A stretch of 64,000 nt of DNA, taken from Scytolyngbya sp. HA4215-MV1. GTDB taxonomy: Bacteria; Cyanobacteriota; Cyanobacteriia; Leptolyngbyales; Leptolyngbyaceae. Position numbers and translations under genes: made by a program. The stretch spans positions 1 through 64,000 of the forward strand of contig JAHHIA010000017.1 of the NCBI GenBank assembly GCA_019359045.1, given 5' to 3'. The notes beneath the pieces are model-generated. The model searched no databases. It was not told the origin of the DNA and worked only from the letters and a program-made list of their open reading frames with translations. Of the stretch, positions 1-9,859 are shown in pieces (the stretch's first letter is position 1; the number at the start of each line of letters is the position of its first letter).

Positions 1-62
1 TGACCATTGGGCATCTTGCCATGCTTATGAGCTTTGATATGACCGCACAGTGGGCATTCCAT
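1..62 (-). CDS. IS transposase N-terminus (IS1/InsA-like), cut by window edge
   Basis: Only the first 20 codons are present, read on the minus strand from an ATG at 62. They encode a CPxCG pair followed by His, Lys and Gly residues (MECPLCGHIKAHKHGKMPNG). This matches the zinc-ribbon opening of InsA-like IS1-family transposase proteins. The rest lies left of the window, so it cannot be judged whether the element is intact. The assignment rests on the start motif alone. Confidence 0.55.
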   Translation of the reverse strand, partial: MECPLCGHIKAHKHGKMPNG

Positions 63-108
63 CACTTTGATCCCAGTCGAGCTTCCTCTCTATGTTATCA
101 ATCCCACA

Positions 109-594
109 TTAGCCTGACGCACTACCCTCTTGCGTCCACTCATCCGGACTGATATAGCTCAAAGCATAAAACTTGTTATCTAAGTCATACATTAACTTTT
201 TCCAGATACTGTATAGCTGTTCAGGAGGAAAAGTAAGTGAGCCATAATGAACTATATTGATTAACTTACAAGCAGATTCAACTTCATTTGAAAGTCTATC
301 GATTCTCTCGCTTAGCCTAAATATTTCCTCAGTTAATTTCAGTTGACGAGCATCCTTTTTATTATTTATAACAAGCCATATAACAGATATTGAAGCTGCC
401 AGAGATACAAAAAATACTGCAAATGTCAGTAATTGAACATTTGGATTACTTGAGGTTATACCAACTAAAACAGATCCAGTTGCAAAAATTAAAAGAATTC
501 CAAATATAAACAAATATTCTGGCTGGACTTTTAGCCCTTGAATTATTTCTAGATGTGCACTGCTCTTCTCTGAATTGTTAGTATTTTTGGACAT
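109..594 (-). CDS. unknown two-TM membrane protein with coiled-coil tail
   Basis: I do not recognise this 161-residue protein. Two hydrophobic segments at about residues 28-49 and 54-77 are separated by a short polar loop. They are followed by a basic stretch (NNKKDAR) and a heptad-like helix at about 82-110 (EEIFRLSERIDRLSNEVES). A Trp/Pro-containing globular tail ends the protein. The topology suggests a small membrane anchor with a cytoplasmic coiled coil. The start is the ATG at 594, preceded by AAAGAG. The surrounding DNA is AT-rich compared with the rest of the window, which fits accessory origin. No operon partner is visible; the next gene on the same strand starts at 1972. Confidence 0.55.
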   Translation of the reverse strand: MSKNTNNSEKSSAHLEIIQGLKVQPEYLFIFGILLIFATGSVLVGITSSNPNVQLLTFAVFFVSLAASISVIWLVINNKKDARQLKLTEEIFRLSERIDRLSNEVESACKLINIVHYGSLTFPPEQLYSIWKKLMYDLDNKFYALSYISPDEWTQEGSASG

Positions 595-925
595 CTCTTT
601 AAAGTAAGCTCCTGGAAAATGCTTGGTTGGATCGTAACTTTTTGTTCTTGCTGGTGTCCAGCTTCACTCAGATTCAAAATAGATAGCACAACAACAACAA
701 TCTCCTAGATACACCCCAATCCAGAACTGAAGTTATTTGGGCATCGCAGCTACAGATATCTCTCCACTACGCCCCAGCCGAGAGATGAGTGGTCTAACGT
801 TCTGGTTGCGCGGCTGTAAGCCACGTTACGCTTATTATAGAAACGCTTATTGTAGAAATCTTGCCAGCCCGCTCCGACCGGGTTTTTATACAGATGTCAT
901 TTATCTTAAAGATTACTGGTTTTGA
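595..925. other. intergenic, no gene seen
   Basis: No coding frame looks real here. A short direct repeat around 836-860 (cttattatagaaa / cttattgtagaaa) is the only structure noticed. Confidence 0.4.
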
Positions 926-1972
926 TTATTCCTCTTCGGCAGTAAGAAGTTCCGGCTCGGAAAACACATCACTTCCTTGTGAAGGTTTACCACCTGGTAC
1001 AATCTGTTCTGCTTTACTTATCACATCATTTGCTAACCTTTCGCTAAAACCAACAACAAAAGAAATGGCAAGAAATGCTAACCAGCGATTAATGGGTTTT
1101 GTTTCATTTTTAGAAATCGTTATAGGTAGCAAAGTAGAACTAATCAATGCAAATACAAATATGCCGAAAAAAGCTCCAATTGCAGGTTTAAATGCCCCTA
1201 CAAAGACAGGTAGAAGTGTCTCTCTATACTTTGAATTACGGTATTGATCTAACCTCAGCATAATACTTACTACGCTACCAGTCGCTCCCGCCATTGCAGA
1301 AAGAATTAGAAGGGCTGAAGCTTCTTCAAAATCGTATTCAGACATTTTAACTATCGTATCATTTCCGTCTTGCTGACTAACTAAAGAATTTTGCGGTGCA
1401 GACTGTCGCTGAACACTCTCTGCAAACAAAGGCTGAAGATGAAAATTAGCGATCGCTAAAAGATAAGCTAGAACAACTGGTGCTAACAAATGAATAGGAA
1501 GTGCAATAAAGAGTCCAAAACAAACTTTTGTATGAGTTTCTGCTTTATAAAGAAAGCTTTTAAATGCTTCAAAACAAGGAGAAAATAAAGGATAATCAAT
1601 CTTAAGAATTGAGTACGCGACATCACATCTTAATCTTTTTACCAATATCTTGTTTGAGCTTTTCTGGATTGCGTGAACTGCAACTTTAACATTAGGTATC
1701 ATAGCTTCTAGTTGAGCATTTTTTTTCTTATTATTGCTTAACTGTGCAACTGATAATTCGCTTTTTAGCTTTGCTGTAACACCTAAAAGATTTACAAGTT
1801 CTTCCTGCATTTCAGGCTCTAGTATAACTTCCGCTATAGCAATCTTTCTCAGCGTCTCTGTCAATTCATCGATCTGCGAAATAGAGGGTTTAACAGAAGA
1901 AGTGTCGTCTATATTTTTATTCATAAAATGATTGTTTTTTAATCTACTTGAAGTTGATTTCGTAATTATCAT
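926..1972 (-). CDS. unknown multi-TM membrane protein
   Basis: This 348-residue protein is not recognised. The first ~140 residues are charged and helical (a TETLRKIAIAEV helix, then LKSELSVAQLSNNKKK). Four hydrophobic segments follow: about 150-178, 218-240, 258-290 and 296-315. There is a soluble loop with a QQDGNDT stretch between the first two. The C-terminus is acidic and short. A second in-frame ATG at 1924 (MNKNIDD) is an alternative start, because the first 16 residues look like leader sequence. The DNA is AT-rich like the neighbouring gene at 109-594, suggesting that the two arrived together or share an accessory island. Confidence 0.6.
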   Translation of the reverse strand: MIITKSTSSRLKNNHFMNKNIDDTSSVKPSISQIDELTETLRKIAIAEVILEPEMQEELVNLLGVTAKLKSELSVAQLSNNKKKNAQLEAMIPNVKVAVHAIQKSSNKILVKRLRCDVAYSILKIDYPLFSPCFEAFKSFLYKAETHTKVCFGLFIALPIHLLAPVVLAYLLAIANFHLQPLFAESVQRQSAPQNSLVSQQDGNDTIVKMSEYDFEEASALLILSAMAGATGSVVSIMLRLDQYRNSKYRETLLPVFVGAFKPAIGAFFGIFVFALISSTLLPITISKNETKPINRWLAFLAISFVVGFSERLANDVISKAEQIVPGGKPSQGSDVFSEPELLTAEEE

Positions 1973-2922
1973 TCACTGACTGGAAATATTGTCTGCAAGA
2001 GAACTGAAGCCAGATAATTATATATTTATTGTTAAATCTGCGCGATAATACCCTTCCTCTAAGTAATTATCTTTTAGATCTGCGGGATAATACTCCAATC
2101 TTTAGGAATTTAAACAAAAAATGCAGGATAAGTCCGGGAATTTGGGGGAGTAACTTTCATATCTGATGGTTAAGCGTAGTATTTGGGTGCTTATTCAGCA
2201 CAAGTGACAGATAAGTACCTAAATACTGGAGTGATCCAGCGGCATTTACCTGATCCCCTCGCTCTTACAAGTGTAGATTTTAATATTTGCAACGGCGAAA
2301 TAGTTTGTGAGAGCACTGAAACCCTCATTCTTTCGTGAAACAAACCATCCTATGCAATCGCTGAAACCCCTATTATTCCATATCCATTTAAAAAACCTAC
2401 CCTTGCTAAGATCCCCTCGCTTGGGTTGAATCTGCAATAAAGACTGGGGAACGATCGTCATTTAGCAATAGCCATCCCTGGATATTGACACCTCAAACCT
2501 CTGACGTCACAACCCATCCTCATCAGCATGAGTTGTGACACTTTCAGTCAATGCACCATTGAAGTGCTCATTTTACCGATCGCAGTTCTCATTGACTCTT
2601 TTTGCCAACTCATTGGCTGCGATCGTGTACTCAATTGGATAGTTTCCGCAGGTAAAAAGCCTGTTTGCCAACTCATTGACTCCATTTGCCTGCTCATTTC
2701 AGTAGATCACGCACTCAATTGAGTGTTTTCCGCAGACAAAAAGGCTTTTTGCCGACTCATTTTGTCGGTTTGCCAACTCATTTCAGTAGATCGCGCACTC
2801 ATTTTCATACTTGCAATGTAGTCAAAAACCTTGCCAATTTGCCAAAATTTGCTCAGGTAGTTCGATCGAGGTAGCGCTTAACGTAGAACAGTCGAATCCC
2901 ATCACCTGAAGGAACATCTACA
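1973..2922. other. AT-rich intergenic region with repeats
   Basis: About 950 bp without a convincing gene. Two near-identical AT-rich stretches around ATCTGC[CG]CGATAATAC[CT]C lie at about 2036-2055 and 2080-2097. The phrase GATCCCCTCGCT occurs at about 2252 and 2411. The distal part holds the degenerate tandem repeat described separately. A short minus-strand frame at 2246-2461 has no family signal. Confidence 0.45.
2599..2806. repeat. degenerate tandem repeat, period about 80 bp
   Basis: Three imperfect units start at about 2600, 2663 and 2746. Each opens with TTTGCCxACTCATT and continues with a GATC-containing stretch and a CACTCAATTG-like box. The first two close with TTTTCCGCAG..AAAAAGGC or a variant. 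The core NACTCATT or NACTCAATTG recurs about every 30-40 bp and also in fragments from about 2567. The array sits directly upstream of the gene at 2923, so it may be regulatory or may be mobile repeat debris. Confidence 0.6.
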
Positions 2923-3369
2923 ATGGCTCGTCCCAAAAGAACCTCCACTGCCTTGGAAAAAGCTGCGCGTCGTGCAGCAAGTTTGGCTTCCATTAATTCC
3001 CAATTAGATTTAGGCAACGGACTCACCTTACCCGCCTTCTCCAACCTGATCGAAATCATGCGAGCCAAAGAGAATGCCTACAATAGTGCCCTTTCCAACC
3101 TGGATAAGCTCTATCGGGAAATGCTGGAAACCGAGCGCGAGTTGTCAGATATGGCAGAACACATGCTATTAGGCGTTGCCGCCAAATATGGCAAAAGCAG
3201 TGTGGAATATGGCATGGCAGGCGGAGTTCCTAAAAAACAGCTTCGCAAAGGGCTGCGTGGCGCTGCATCTACTGCCCATGCTGGGCAATCGGCTTTCACG
3301 AGCAGCACCAACGGCAGCAGCAGCCCGAATGGTAGCCAAAATGGCGCAACCGCCGTTGTAGCTAATTAG
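2923..3369 (+). CDS. conserved cyanobacterial small protein of unknown function
   Basis: A 148-residue protein that begins MARPKRTSTALEKAARRA. It carries a hydrophobic-heptad helical middle (about 40-95, including LDKLYREMLETERELSDMAEHML) and a KYGKSSVEYGMAGG motif at about 107-120. The tail is low-complexity Ser/Asn/Gly/Ala (about 130-148). I recall related proteins opening with PRPKRTST in other filamentous cyanobacteria, but I know no function. It has no signal peptide or membrane segment. GAAGGA lies 10 bases upstream of the ATG. The gene stands alone behind a tandem repeat array. Confidence 0.7.
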   Translation: MARPKRTSTALEKAARRAASLASINSQLDLGNGLTLPAFSNLIEIMRAKENAYNSALSNLDKLYREMLETERELSDMAEHMLLGVAAKYGKSSVEYGMAGGVPKKQLRKGLRGAASTAHAGQSAFTSSTNGSSSPNGSQNGATAVVAN

Positions 3370-3852
3370 AGAGAGGTTGGATATCAAGGCACTTCATCCC
3401 CTCAGCCTCATTGCTTTTCATCGATGTTCTTGCTGCTGCTGGATTTGAGTCCGAGATATCAAACCCTGTAGGGGCGCGGCATTGGACAACGATTTAACCA
3501 ATCTCACCCAAAATGTTTATCCCAATGCCACGCCCAACCCCAACAATATGCCCAATCCATCCAAACCAGGCGTGGCATACCCTACGGGAAGCAAGCTACG
3601 GGCGGGAAAGGGTTGACAAAACCAAAAAACATTTGCCGAATGCCGCGCCCCTACGTCAGATTACACAAATTGAGTTAACACCAGAGATATTCTCAATTGC
3701 ACTTACTCTTTTCCATACCGATGCTGAGCACCCGCAGAGACAGTTCAAAGCCCTCAACCCATAGACGGAGTCGCATAAAAAACTGCCAAGGTCTGAATCT
3801 ATCCCACTACAATCCTAAGTAGCGACCCTCAACTGTACCCCGTTGAATCCTC
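3370..3852. other. intergenic with dispersed repeat; no gene
   Basis: Contains the inverted-repeat pair listed separately. Frames through it are compositionally repeat-like (proline- and threonine-rich) and have no family signal. Confidence 0.5.
3468..3654. repeat. dispersed GTAGGGGCGCGGCATT inverted repeat (MITE-like)
   Basis: Perfect 16-bp arms at 3468-3483 and 3639-3654 enclose about 155 bp that contains degenerate internal copies (AATGCCACGCCC, GGCGTGGCATACC). The same phrase is a familiar dispersed repeat in cyanobacterial genomes. No coding content was seen, so this could be a non-autonomous mobile remnant. Confidence 0.65.
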
Positions 3853-6087
3853 ATGGATTTGTTCGATCGCCATCGCCTAGACCTGACCGAAACCGAAGCA
3901 CCGCTGGCAGCGAGAATGCGTCCCCGCACCCTGGATGAATTTGTGGGGCAGTCTGCCATCATTGGGCAGGGGCGATTGTTGCGACGGGCAATTCAAGCAG
4001 ACCAACTCTCTTCGCTGATTTTCTACGGTCCCCCCGGCACCGGCAAAACCACCCTGGCAAGGATTATTGCCAACACCACCCGCGCCCATTTCATTGCCAT
4101 TAATGCCGTGTTGTCGGGAGTCAAGGAAATTCGAGAAGCGATCGCCGTTGCTCAAGAAAAGCGCGGCATGTATGGGCAACGCACCATTCTCTTTGTCGAT
4201 GAAGTGCACCGTTTCAACAAAGCCCAACAGGATGCGCTGCTGCCCTGGGTGGAAAATGGCACCGTGATTTTGATTGGTGCCACCACCGAGAATCCTTATT
4301 TTGAAGTGAATAAGGCACTGGTGAGTCGATCGCGGATTTTTCAGTTAAAGTCCCTGGATGAAGCCGATTTACGACAGATTGTGCATCAAGCCATTGCCGA
4401 TCGCGATCGAGGCTACGGCAAACTCAACGTACAAATCGATGACGAAGCCCTCGATCACCTGATCAATGTTGCCAATGGCGATGCACGCGCCTTGTTAAAT
4501 GCATTGGAACTCGGATTAGAAACCACACCGCCCAACGACGCAAACATCATTCACCTGACCCTGGCAGTGGCAGAAGAATCGATTCAGCAACGGGCAGTGC
4601 TCTACGACAAAGAAGGCGATGCCCATTTTGATACCATTAGCGCCTTCATCAAAAGTCTGCGCGGATCTGATCCGGATGCAGCCTTGTATTGGTTAGCGCG
4701 GATGGTCTATGCAGGTGAAGATCCGCGCTTCATCTTTCGGCGCATGGTGATTTTAGCGGGAGAAGATGTGGGCTTGGCAGATCCGCAGGCGATCGTTGTG
4801 GTCAATGCCTGTGCCGAAGCCTTCGATCGGGTGGGAATGCCAGAGGGGCGTTATCCCCTGGCGCAAGCGACGCTTTATCTGGCAACCTGCGCCAAGTCCA
4901 ATAGCGTCATGGGCTTTTTTGATGCCCTTGCTACCGTCGAACGGGAGCGCGAAGGGGACGTACCCACCCACTTACGCGACTCGAGCCGCGACAAACACAG
5001 TTTTGGGCATGGTGCCGGATACCTCTACCCCCATTCCTATCGCGAACATTGGGTGGCGCAGCAATATCTACCTGGCAGCTTGCAGGGACAGGTTTTCTAC
5101 CAACCTTCGGAACAGGGTTATGAGGGCAAGATTCGCCTCAAGGTAACACGGCAACGAGAAGCGCAACTGGCAGCTTTGGTGGAAGGCATTGGCGTGGCAC
5201 TGCCAGAAGCCTTGTCATTTTCGCCCCAAGATTCGGCACAAGAACGCTGGCTCCAAAGAACCTTGGGACAAACGGGAGAACGGTTGGGTCACCTGCGCGA
5301 TCGGCTCTTTAGTTTGGCAAACTTGCAACGGCATCATGTGGTGCTGGATCTGAACGCAGGCAGCGGGTTGCTCACCTGGGAAGCCCTGCGCCAGGTGCCG
5401 GAAGGTGGGGTCTATGCCCGTGCCAACACCGCCACCGATGCCCAAGCACTCACCGAGCAAATTAACGCTCTGCCTGAACTGCTACGCCCGATCGTTCTCC
5501 AGGGTGAACTCGACCAGCTACCCGCAATCCTTGCCCAACAAGCGCCCGATCTGCGCTTCGATTGTTTACTGGGACGCAATCTCTTGACTCGACAGGCAGA
5601 CAAAGCCCAACTTTTTCAGTTGTTGGCTCAGCTTTTGCAACCTAGCGGGATGATCGTCCTGGCAGAAACCGTGCCTCGCCATACCCAGCGGCTTTACCAA
5701 CTCCTGGAGCCAAACTGGCTGGGCAGCGAACTCTACCCACAACTGGTCGCTGCCGAAGAAGCCCTCTATACGCCATCTGACTCTGATGCAACCTATAATC
5801 CCCTGATTGCCTGGGATGTGGAAGATTTGCAAACCGCCAGCACGATCGCCGGACTCAAGCTCGAAGCCACCCTAGAGCGCAGTACCACGGAAATCTACAT
5901 CACACCCGCCTTGCTCGATCGCTGGTTTAGCCGCACTCCTGCTCCTACGCCCAGCTACGCCACCCATCTCAGTCGCACCCTCACCGACCCAGCGATCGCC
6001 ACGATTCAACAACAATTCACCCGCCATCTGTGCAATCAAACGGTGACCTGGGAAAGCGCGATCGTGTTTTTGAGGATGAGTTGGTAG
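3853..6087 (+). CDS. rarA: RarA/MgsA-like AAA ATPase with methyltransferase-like C-terminal domain
   Basis: Replication-associated recombination protein of the RarA (MgsA/WRNIP1) clamp-loader-like family, which acts at stalled replication forks. The ATPase signature is complete: Walker A GPPGTGKT at 59-66, Walker B ILFVDE at 112-117, sensor 1 GATTENP at 142-148 and an SRSR arginine finger at 158-161. The lid and tetramerisation domains run to about residue 435, ending in the family's HSYREHW..QQYLP region. RarA proteins usually stop near here (about 430-450 residues). This one continues for about 300 residues, with a class I SAM-methyltransferase-like motif [10 protein letters not shown], at 497-505. 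I believe the fusion is found in other cyanobacteria. The substrate, or even catalytic competence, of the tail is unknown. ATG 3853 is the first start consistent with the family. Confidence 0.9.
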   Translation: MDLFDRHRLDLTETEAPLAARMRPRTLDEFVGQSAIIGQGRLLRRAIQADQLSSLIFYGPPGTGKTTLARIIANTTRAHFIAINAVLSGVKEIREAIAVAQEKRGMYGQRTILFVDEVHRFNKAQQDALLPWVENGTVILIGATTENPYFEVNKALVSRSRIFQLKSLDEADLRQIVHQAIADRDRGYGKLNVQIDDEALDHLINVANGDARALLNALELGLETTPPNDANIIHLTLAVAEESIQQRAVLYDKEGDAHFDTISAFIKSLRGSDPDAALYWLARMVYAGEDPRFIFRRMVILAGEDVGLADPQAIVVVNACAEAFDRVGMPEGRYPLAQATLYLATCAKSNSVMGFFDALATVEREREGDVPTHLRDSSRDKHSFGHGAGYLYPHSYREHWVAQQYLPGSLQGQVFYQPSEQGYEGKIRLKVTRQREAQLAALVEGIGVALPEALSFSPQDSAQERWLQRTLGQTGERLGHLRDRLFSLANLQRHHVVLDLNAGSGLLTWEALRQVPEGGVYARANTATDAQALTEQINALPELLRPIVLQGELDQLPAILAQQAPDLRFDCLLGRNLLTRQADKAQLFQLLAQLLQPSGMIVLAETVPRHTQRLYQLLEPNWLGSELYPQLVAAEEALYTPSDSDATYNPLIAWDVEDLQTASTIAGLKLEATLERSTTEIYITPALLDRWFSRTPAPTPSYATHLSRTLTDPAIATIQQQFTRHLCNQTVTWESAIVFLRMSW

Positions 6088-6143
6088 GGGATAGAGGGGG
6101 TAGAGGGGTGAATGACTCAAACGCCCATTCCCCCGTCTCCCCA

Positions 6144-6617
6144 TTAACTCAACCGTGCCGTGCATTCCAAAATCAACCGCTGATTCAACAACGCATAGGG
6201 CTGAATTTCCAGTGCTTTGCGAAAACACCGAATCGCTTCGCGGTAGTTACCCAGCGAAGCATGACAAAGTCCTAGACCGTGAAAGGCACCAAAGTGAATC
6301 GGGTTGAGCCGGAGAACCTCTTCGCAGTCAGAGATCGCTTTGTGATATTGGTGCTGAGTGAAATATAGTACAGCGCGACGATTCCAGGCTTCGGCAAAAT
6401 CGGGTTGATCTTGAATCAAGTCAGTTAGCAATGTTTCTGCTTCAGCTACAGCACCCGCTTGGAGTAAGGTTTGGCTGCGTTCCAGTAATTCCAACCCATA
6501 GACCCCCTTTTGCCAAAACCAGATGCGCCAGAGTTCTTGCGTGGCACGATCGCGAACAGCCTCATCAGGGTTCTTTAAGTCTTCTAGCAATCCATTAATT
6601 GCAGATTCGTCGTTCAT
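6144..6617 (-). CDS. TPR-repeat protein
   Basis: A 157-residue soluble protein. After a short acidic N-terminus there are about three tetratricopeptide units in the C-terminal two thirds: about 49-82 (AEAETLLTDLIQDQPDFAEAWNRRAV), 83-116 (HKAISDCEEVLRLNPIHFGAFHGLGL) and 117-150 (YREAIRCFRKALEIQPY). The TPR consensus positions W/G/Y/A/P are well kept, so it is probably a protein-interaction adaptor. It is convergent with rarA (57 bp gap). No partner is evident. Confidence 0.8.
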   Translation of the reverse strand: MNDESAINGLLEDLKNPDEAVRDRATQELWRIWFWQKGVYGLELLERSQTLLQAGAVAEAETLLTDLIQDQPDFAEAWNRRAVLYFTQHQYHKAISDCEEVLRLNPIHFGAFHGLGLCHASLGNYREAIRCFRKALEIQPYALLNQRLILECTARLS

Positions 6618-6958
6618 GCGATTGGGGTGCTTTCAGGTTGGGAGGTGCTTCCAGTCGATCTAGACTCGGTCGATCGGGATCAATCCGAAACAAGTCAATC
6701 TGGGAAAAAATGGCTTAGGTCGCGACTGTAAGAGTTCGGGACTAGTGTACCTTTTTCCGGGACGATGATGCCCTGATAGCGAACGTTTGCTTGTCGATCG
6801 TGATTCTCTACTTGCAAACTAACCCCGACCAAATTCCCTGTCCTGCCTCTGAGCATTGAGAATGCTGAATTAAAGACAATCAAAAGATCTGGACGCGGTT
6901 CTGCGATGCCCCAGGTAGAATGAAGATAACCGAGTCGTAATGAGTAGTAAGGTGAATT
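6618..6958. other. intergenic, no gene seen
   Basis: Divergent gap between the TPR gene and cnfU, presumably holding both promoters. A 62-codon minus-strand frame (6695-6883) has no family signal and was not accepted. Confidence 0.4.
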
Positions 6959-7201
6959 ATGTCTCAGACAATGGCGTTGACCCCTGAGAATGTTGAGACG
7001 GTTCTGGATGAGATGCGTCCCTATCTGATGGCAGACGGTGGTAACGTTGAACTAGTTGAATTGGATGGTCCGATCGTCAAGCTACGGCTCCAGGGCGCTT
7101 GTGGATCTTGTCCCAGTTCTACAATGACCCTGCGAATGGGGATTGAGCGCCGTTTGCGCGAGTTTATTCCCGAAATTGCCGAAGTTGAACAGGTCATCTA
7201 A
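6959..7201 (+). CDS. cnfU: NifU C-terminal-domain Fe-S scaffold (Nfu/CnfU)
   Basis: An 80-residue stand-alone NifU C-terminal domain. It carries the cluster-binding CxxC at C48-C51 in [17 protein letters not shown] and the conserved [10 protein letters not shown] segment. In cyanobacteria and chloroplasts such proteins assemble a [2Fe-2S] cluster at the dimer interface and hand Fe-S clusters to targets such as ferredoxin and photosystem I. The length equals that of known cyanobacterial CnfU proteins. AAGGTG lies just upstream of ATG 6959. It is followed after 90 bp by the GH57 gene on the same strand. The intervening sequence has repeats of AACTCATAACTCAAA type, so co-transcription is possible but not shown. 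Confidence 0.93.
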   Translation: MSQTMALTPENVETVLDEMRPYLMADGGNVELVELDGPIVKLRLQGACGSCPSSTMTLRMGIERRLREFIPEIAEVEQVI

Positions 7202-7291
7202 ACCAGTTATGAGTTATGGGTTTTGGGTTCGATGCTTGAAGTCAAAATCAAAAGCTCATAACTCAAAGCTCATAACTCAAACTTTCTCACC

Positions 7292-9547
7292 ATGCCTTAT
7301 CCCTTATACGTTGCCTTCATCTGGCATCAGCATCAACCGCTTTATAAAAGTCGCAGTAATAATTTGCAAAGCTCTTCGATCGAGGGGCACTATCGTCTGC
7401 CGTGGGTTCGATTACATGGCACGAAGGATTATCTCGATCTGGTACTCTTGCTGGCAAATTATCCCAAATTGCACCAAACCGTGAACCTGGTTCCTTCTTT
7501 GATTTTGCAAATCGAAGAATATATTGCAGGAACTGCACTTGATCCCTACCTGGCGCTGGCGCTCCACCCTACGGAACAGTTGCAGTGGGATCAAAAAGAA
7601 TTTATTGTCGAACATTTTTTTGATGCCAACCACCATACGATGGTTGATCCCCATCCGCGCTATGCCGATTTGTACTACCAACGGCAAAATAAGGGACGCG
7701 GTTGGTGTTTGGAGAACTGGAATGCTCAGGATTATAGTGATCTGTTGGCATGGCATAACCTGACCTGGTTCGATCCGATGTTTTGGGATGATCCGGCGAT
7801 CGCCCAATGGCTAGAACGGGGCAAAGGGTTTAGCCTCAGCGATCGGCAACAAATCTATGCCAAACAAAAAGAAATCCTCAGCCGTATTGTGCCGCAACAT
7901 CGGCAGATGCAGGAATCGGGGCAACTCGAAGTCATTACTTCGCCCTATACCCATCCCATTCTGCCGTTGCTGGCAGATACCAATGCGGGGCGGGTGGCAG
8001 TACCTGCGATGAATCTTCCTGACCTGCGTTTTCAGTGGGCAGAAGATATTCCGCGCCATTTGCGTAAAGCCTGGGATCTGTATCAGGAGCACTTTGGTTG
8101 CGCGCCACGTGGGTTGTGGCCCTCGGAGCAGTCGGTGAGTCCGGCGATTTTGCCGCATGTGGCGCAGCAAGGGTTTCGCTGGCTGTGCTCGGATGAGGCG
8201 GTGTTGGGCTGGACACTGAAGCATTACTTTAGCCGCGATGGATCGGGCAATCTCTACCATCCAGAGTTGCTCTATCGTCCCTATCGGTTGGAAACGCCTC
8301 AGGGCGATTTGTCGATTGTCTTCCGAGATCATCGCTTGTCTGACCTAATTGGGTTTACCTATGGCGCGATGGAGCCACAGAGGGCAGCAGCAGATATGGT
8401 GGGGCATTTGGAGGCGATCGCGCGATCACTGCGGCACACCCAACCGGGAGAAGGCACGGCGCTGGAGCGTCCCTGGCTGGTAACGATCGCGTTGGATGGG
8501 GAGAACTGTTGGGAGTTCTATCCCCAAGATGGCAAACTATTCCTGGATGCGCTGTACCAGAGCTTTAGTGACCATCCCGACTTAGAGTTGGTAACAGTCT
8601 CAGAATTTTTGACCCAGTTTCCTCCCACAGAAACGCTGCCTGCAGAACAGTTGCATAGCGGTTCCTGGGTGGATGGCAATTTCACCACCTGGATTGGCGA
8701 TCCAGCTAAAAACCGCGCCTGGGATTTGCTCACCCATGCCCGCCAAACCCTGGCAAATCACCCTGAAGCGACGGAAGAAAGTAACCCGGAAGCTTGGGAA
8801 GCGTTATATGCTGCGGAGGGATCAGACTGGTTTTGGTGGTTTGGCGAAGGGCATTCGTCTAACCAGGATGCGATTTTTGATCAGCTTTTTCGTGAGCACC
8901 TGTATGCGCTGTATCAGTCTTTAGGAGAACCTGTTCCCGAAGCGGTCTTGTATCCGGTGGAAACCCATGAAGTGCGGGGTGATCATCCTCCCGAAAGTTT
9001 CATCCATCCGCTGATTGATGGACGGGGCGATGAGCAGGATTGGGACAAAGCTGGACGGATTGAAGTTGGTGGGGCGCGCGGCACCATGCACCGCAGCAGT
9101 GTGATACAGCGGCTCTGGTATGGTGTAGATCACCTCAATTTCTACTTGCGGTTGGATTTTCAGAGTGGAACCAAGCCAGACAGCGATTACCCGCCGGAGT
9201 TAAATTTGCTCTGGTTCTATCCCAATCAAACGATGCACAATAGTCCAATTCCCTTGGCAAGTTTACCGTCAGAGGAGCCGCTCAACTACCTCTACCATCA
9301 TCATTTGGGGCTGAATTTGCTGACCAAGTCGATCCGCTTCCAGGAGGCGGGTGAGCATTATGAATGGTTACCGCGCACTAGTCGGGCACAGTTTGCTCAA
9401 GATAGTTGCCTGGAAATTGCGGTGCCCTGGGCAGATTTGCAAATTCCGCCGGATAGCCCACTGAGATTAGTGCTGGTGTTTTCGGACAATGAGCAATATC
9501 GCAGCTATTTACCCGAAAATGCGTTAATTCCGATCGGGGTTCCTTAG
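7292..9547 (+). CDS. glycoside hydrolase family 57 protein
   Basis: A 751-residue GH57 enzyme, a family of retaining alpha-glucanases and branching enzymes acting on glycogen-like glucans. The N-terminal IWHQHQPLY motif (residues 10-18) is family region 1. Region 3, GLWPSEQS, contains the expected nucleophile E279. Region 4, VTIALDGENCW, contains the expected acid D402. The C-terminal ~250 residues, from about 500, form a beta-rich extension with ESFIHPLIDGRGDEQDWDKAG and GTMHRSS, typical of the longer cyanobacterial GH57 proteins. The exact substrate (amylopullulanase, 4-alpha-glucanotransferase or glycogen processing) cannot be read from sequence. There is no signal peptide, so a cytoplasmic role in storage-glycogen turnover is inferred. 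Confidence 0.9.
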   Translation: MPYPLYVAFIWHQHQPLYKSRSNNLQSSSIEGHYRLPWVRLHGTKDYLDLVLLLANYPKLHQTVNLVPSLILQIEEYIAGTALDPYLALALHPTEQLQWDQKEFIVEHFFDANHHTMVDPHPRYADLYYQRQNKGRGWCLENWNAQDYSDLLAWHNLTWFDPMFWDDPAIAQWLERGKGFSLSDRQQIYAKQKEILSRIVPQHRQMQESGQLEVITSPYTHPILPLLADTNAGRVAVPAMNLPDLRFQWAEDIPRHLRKAWDLYQEHFGCAPRGLWPSEQSVSPAILPHVAQQGFRWLCSDEAVLGWTLKHYFSRDGSGNLYHPELLYRPYRLETPQGDLSIVFRDHRLSDLIGFTYGAMEPQRAAADMVGHLEAIARSLRHTQPGEGTALERPWLVTIALDGENCWEFYPQDGKLFLDALYQSFSDHPDLELVTVSEFLTQFPPTETLPAEQLHSGSWVDGNFTTWIGDPAKNRAWDLLTHARQTLANHPEATEESNPEAWEALYAAEGSDWFWWFGEGHSSNQDAIFDQLFREHLYALYQSLGEPVPEAVLYPVETHEVRGDHPPESFIHPLIDGRGDEQDWDKAGRIEVGGARGTMHRSSVIQRLWYGVDHLNFYLRLDFQSGTKPDSDYPPELNLLWFYPNQTMHNSPIPLASLPSEEPLNYLYHHHLGLNLLTKSIRFQEAGEHYEWLPRTSRAQFAQDSCLEIAVPWADLQIPPDSPLRLVLVFSDNEQYRSYLPENALIPIGVP

Positions 9548-9859
9548 GAAGGAAAATTAAATAATTTCTGTAGGTTGGGTTGAGTCCACGAAACCCAACA
9601 AGCGTAGGATGTTGGGTTGAGCTTTGCGAAACCCAATCTACAACTCAAATCCCTGAAATTCTAGAAATTCCGGGGATTTTGTGTGTTGGGGCAGAGGACA
9701 GATCCATTTCCAAACGGTCTGCGTATAGTTCATTACCAGCCAACAGTAACCTTGCAGTGAGTGGCAGTCGCGATCGCTGGCTGAAGAAATCCATCATGGT
9801 ATTGCGTTTATTTCGCCCCCTCCCTGTTGTCTCCCCTTACAGCCTGAAGGACTTTACTC
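9548..9859. other. intergenic region with dispersed repeat
   Basis: Holds the GTAGGTTGGGTT repeat (9570-9641). The remaining ~215 bp contains no recognisable gene or terminator. Confidence 0.45.
9570..9641. repeat. GTAGGTTGGGTT dispersed palindromic repeat, copy 1
   Basis: Starts GTAGGTTGGGTTGAG and ends GAAACCCAATCTAC, with an internal AACCCAAC / GTTGGGTT pair, so it can fold as a nested hairpin. A second copy is at 20252-20328 and a half-copy at 58191-58205. This is a common cyanobacterial dispersed repeat. Confidence 0.75.

Noticed and set aside
2599-2806. CRISPR-like array
   Set aside because: Units are imperfect and unevenly spaced, without constant repeat/variable spacer alternation; no cas genes in the window.
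6695-6883. 62-codon minus-strand frame between the TPR gene and cnfU
   Set aside because: No family signal; lies in a divergent promoter region.
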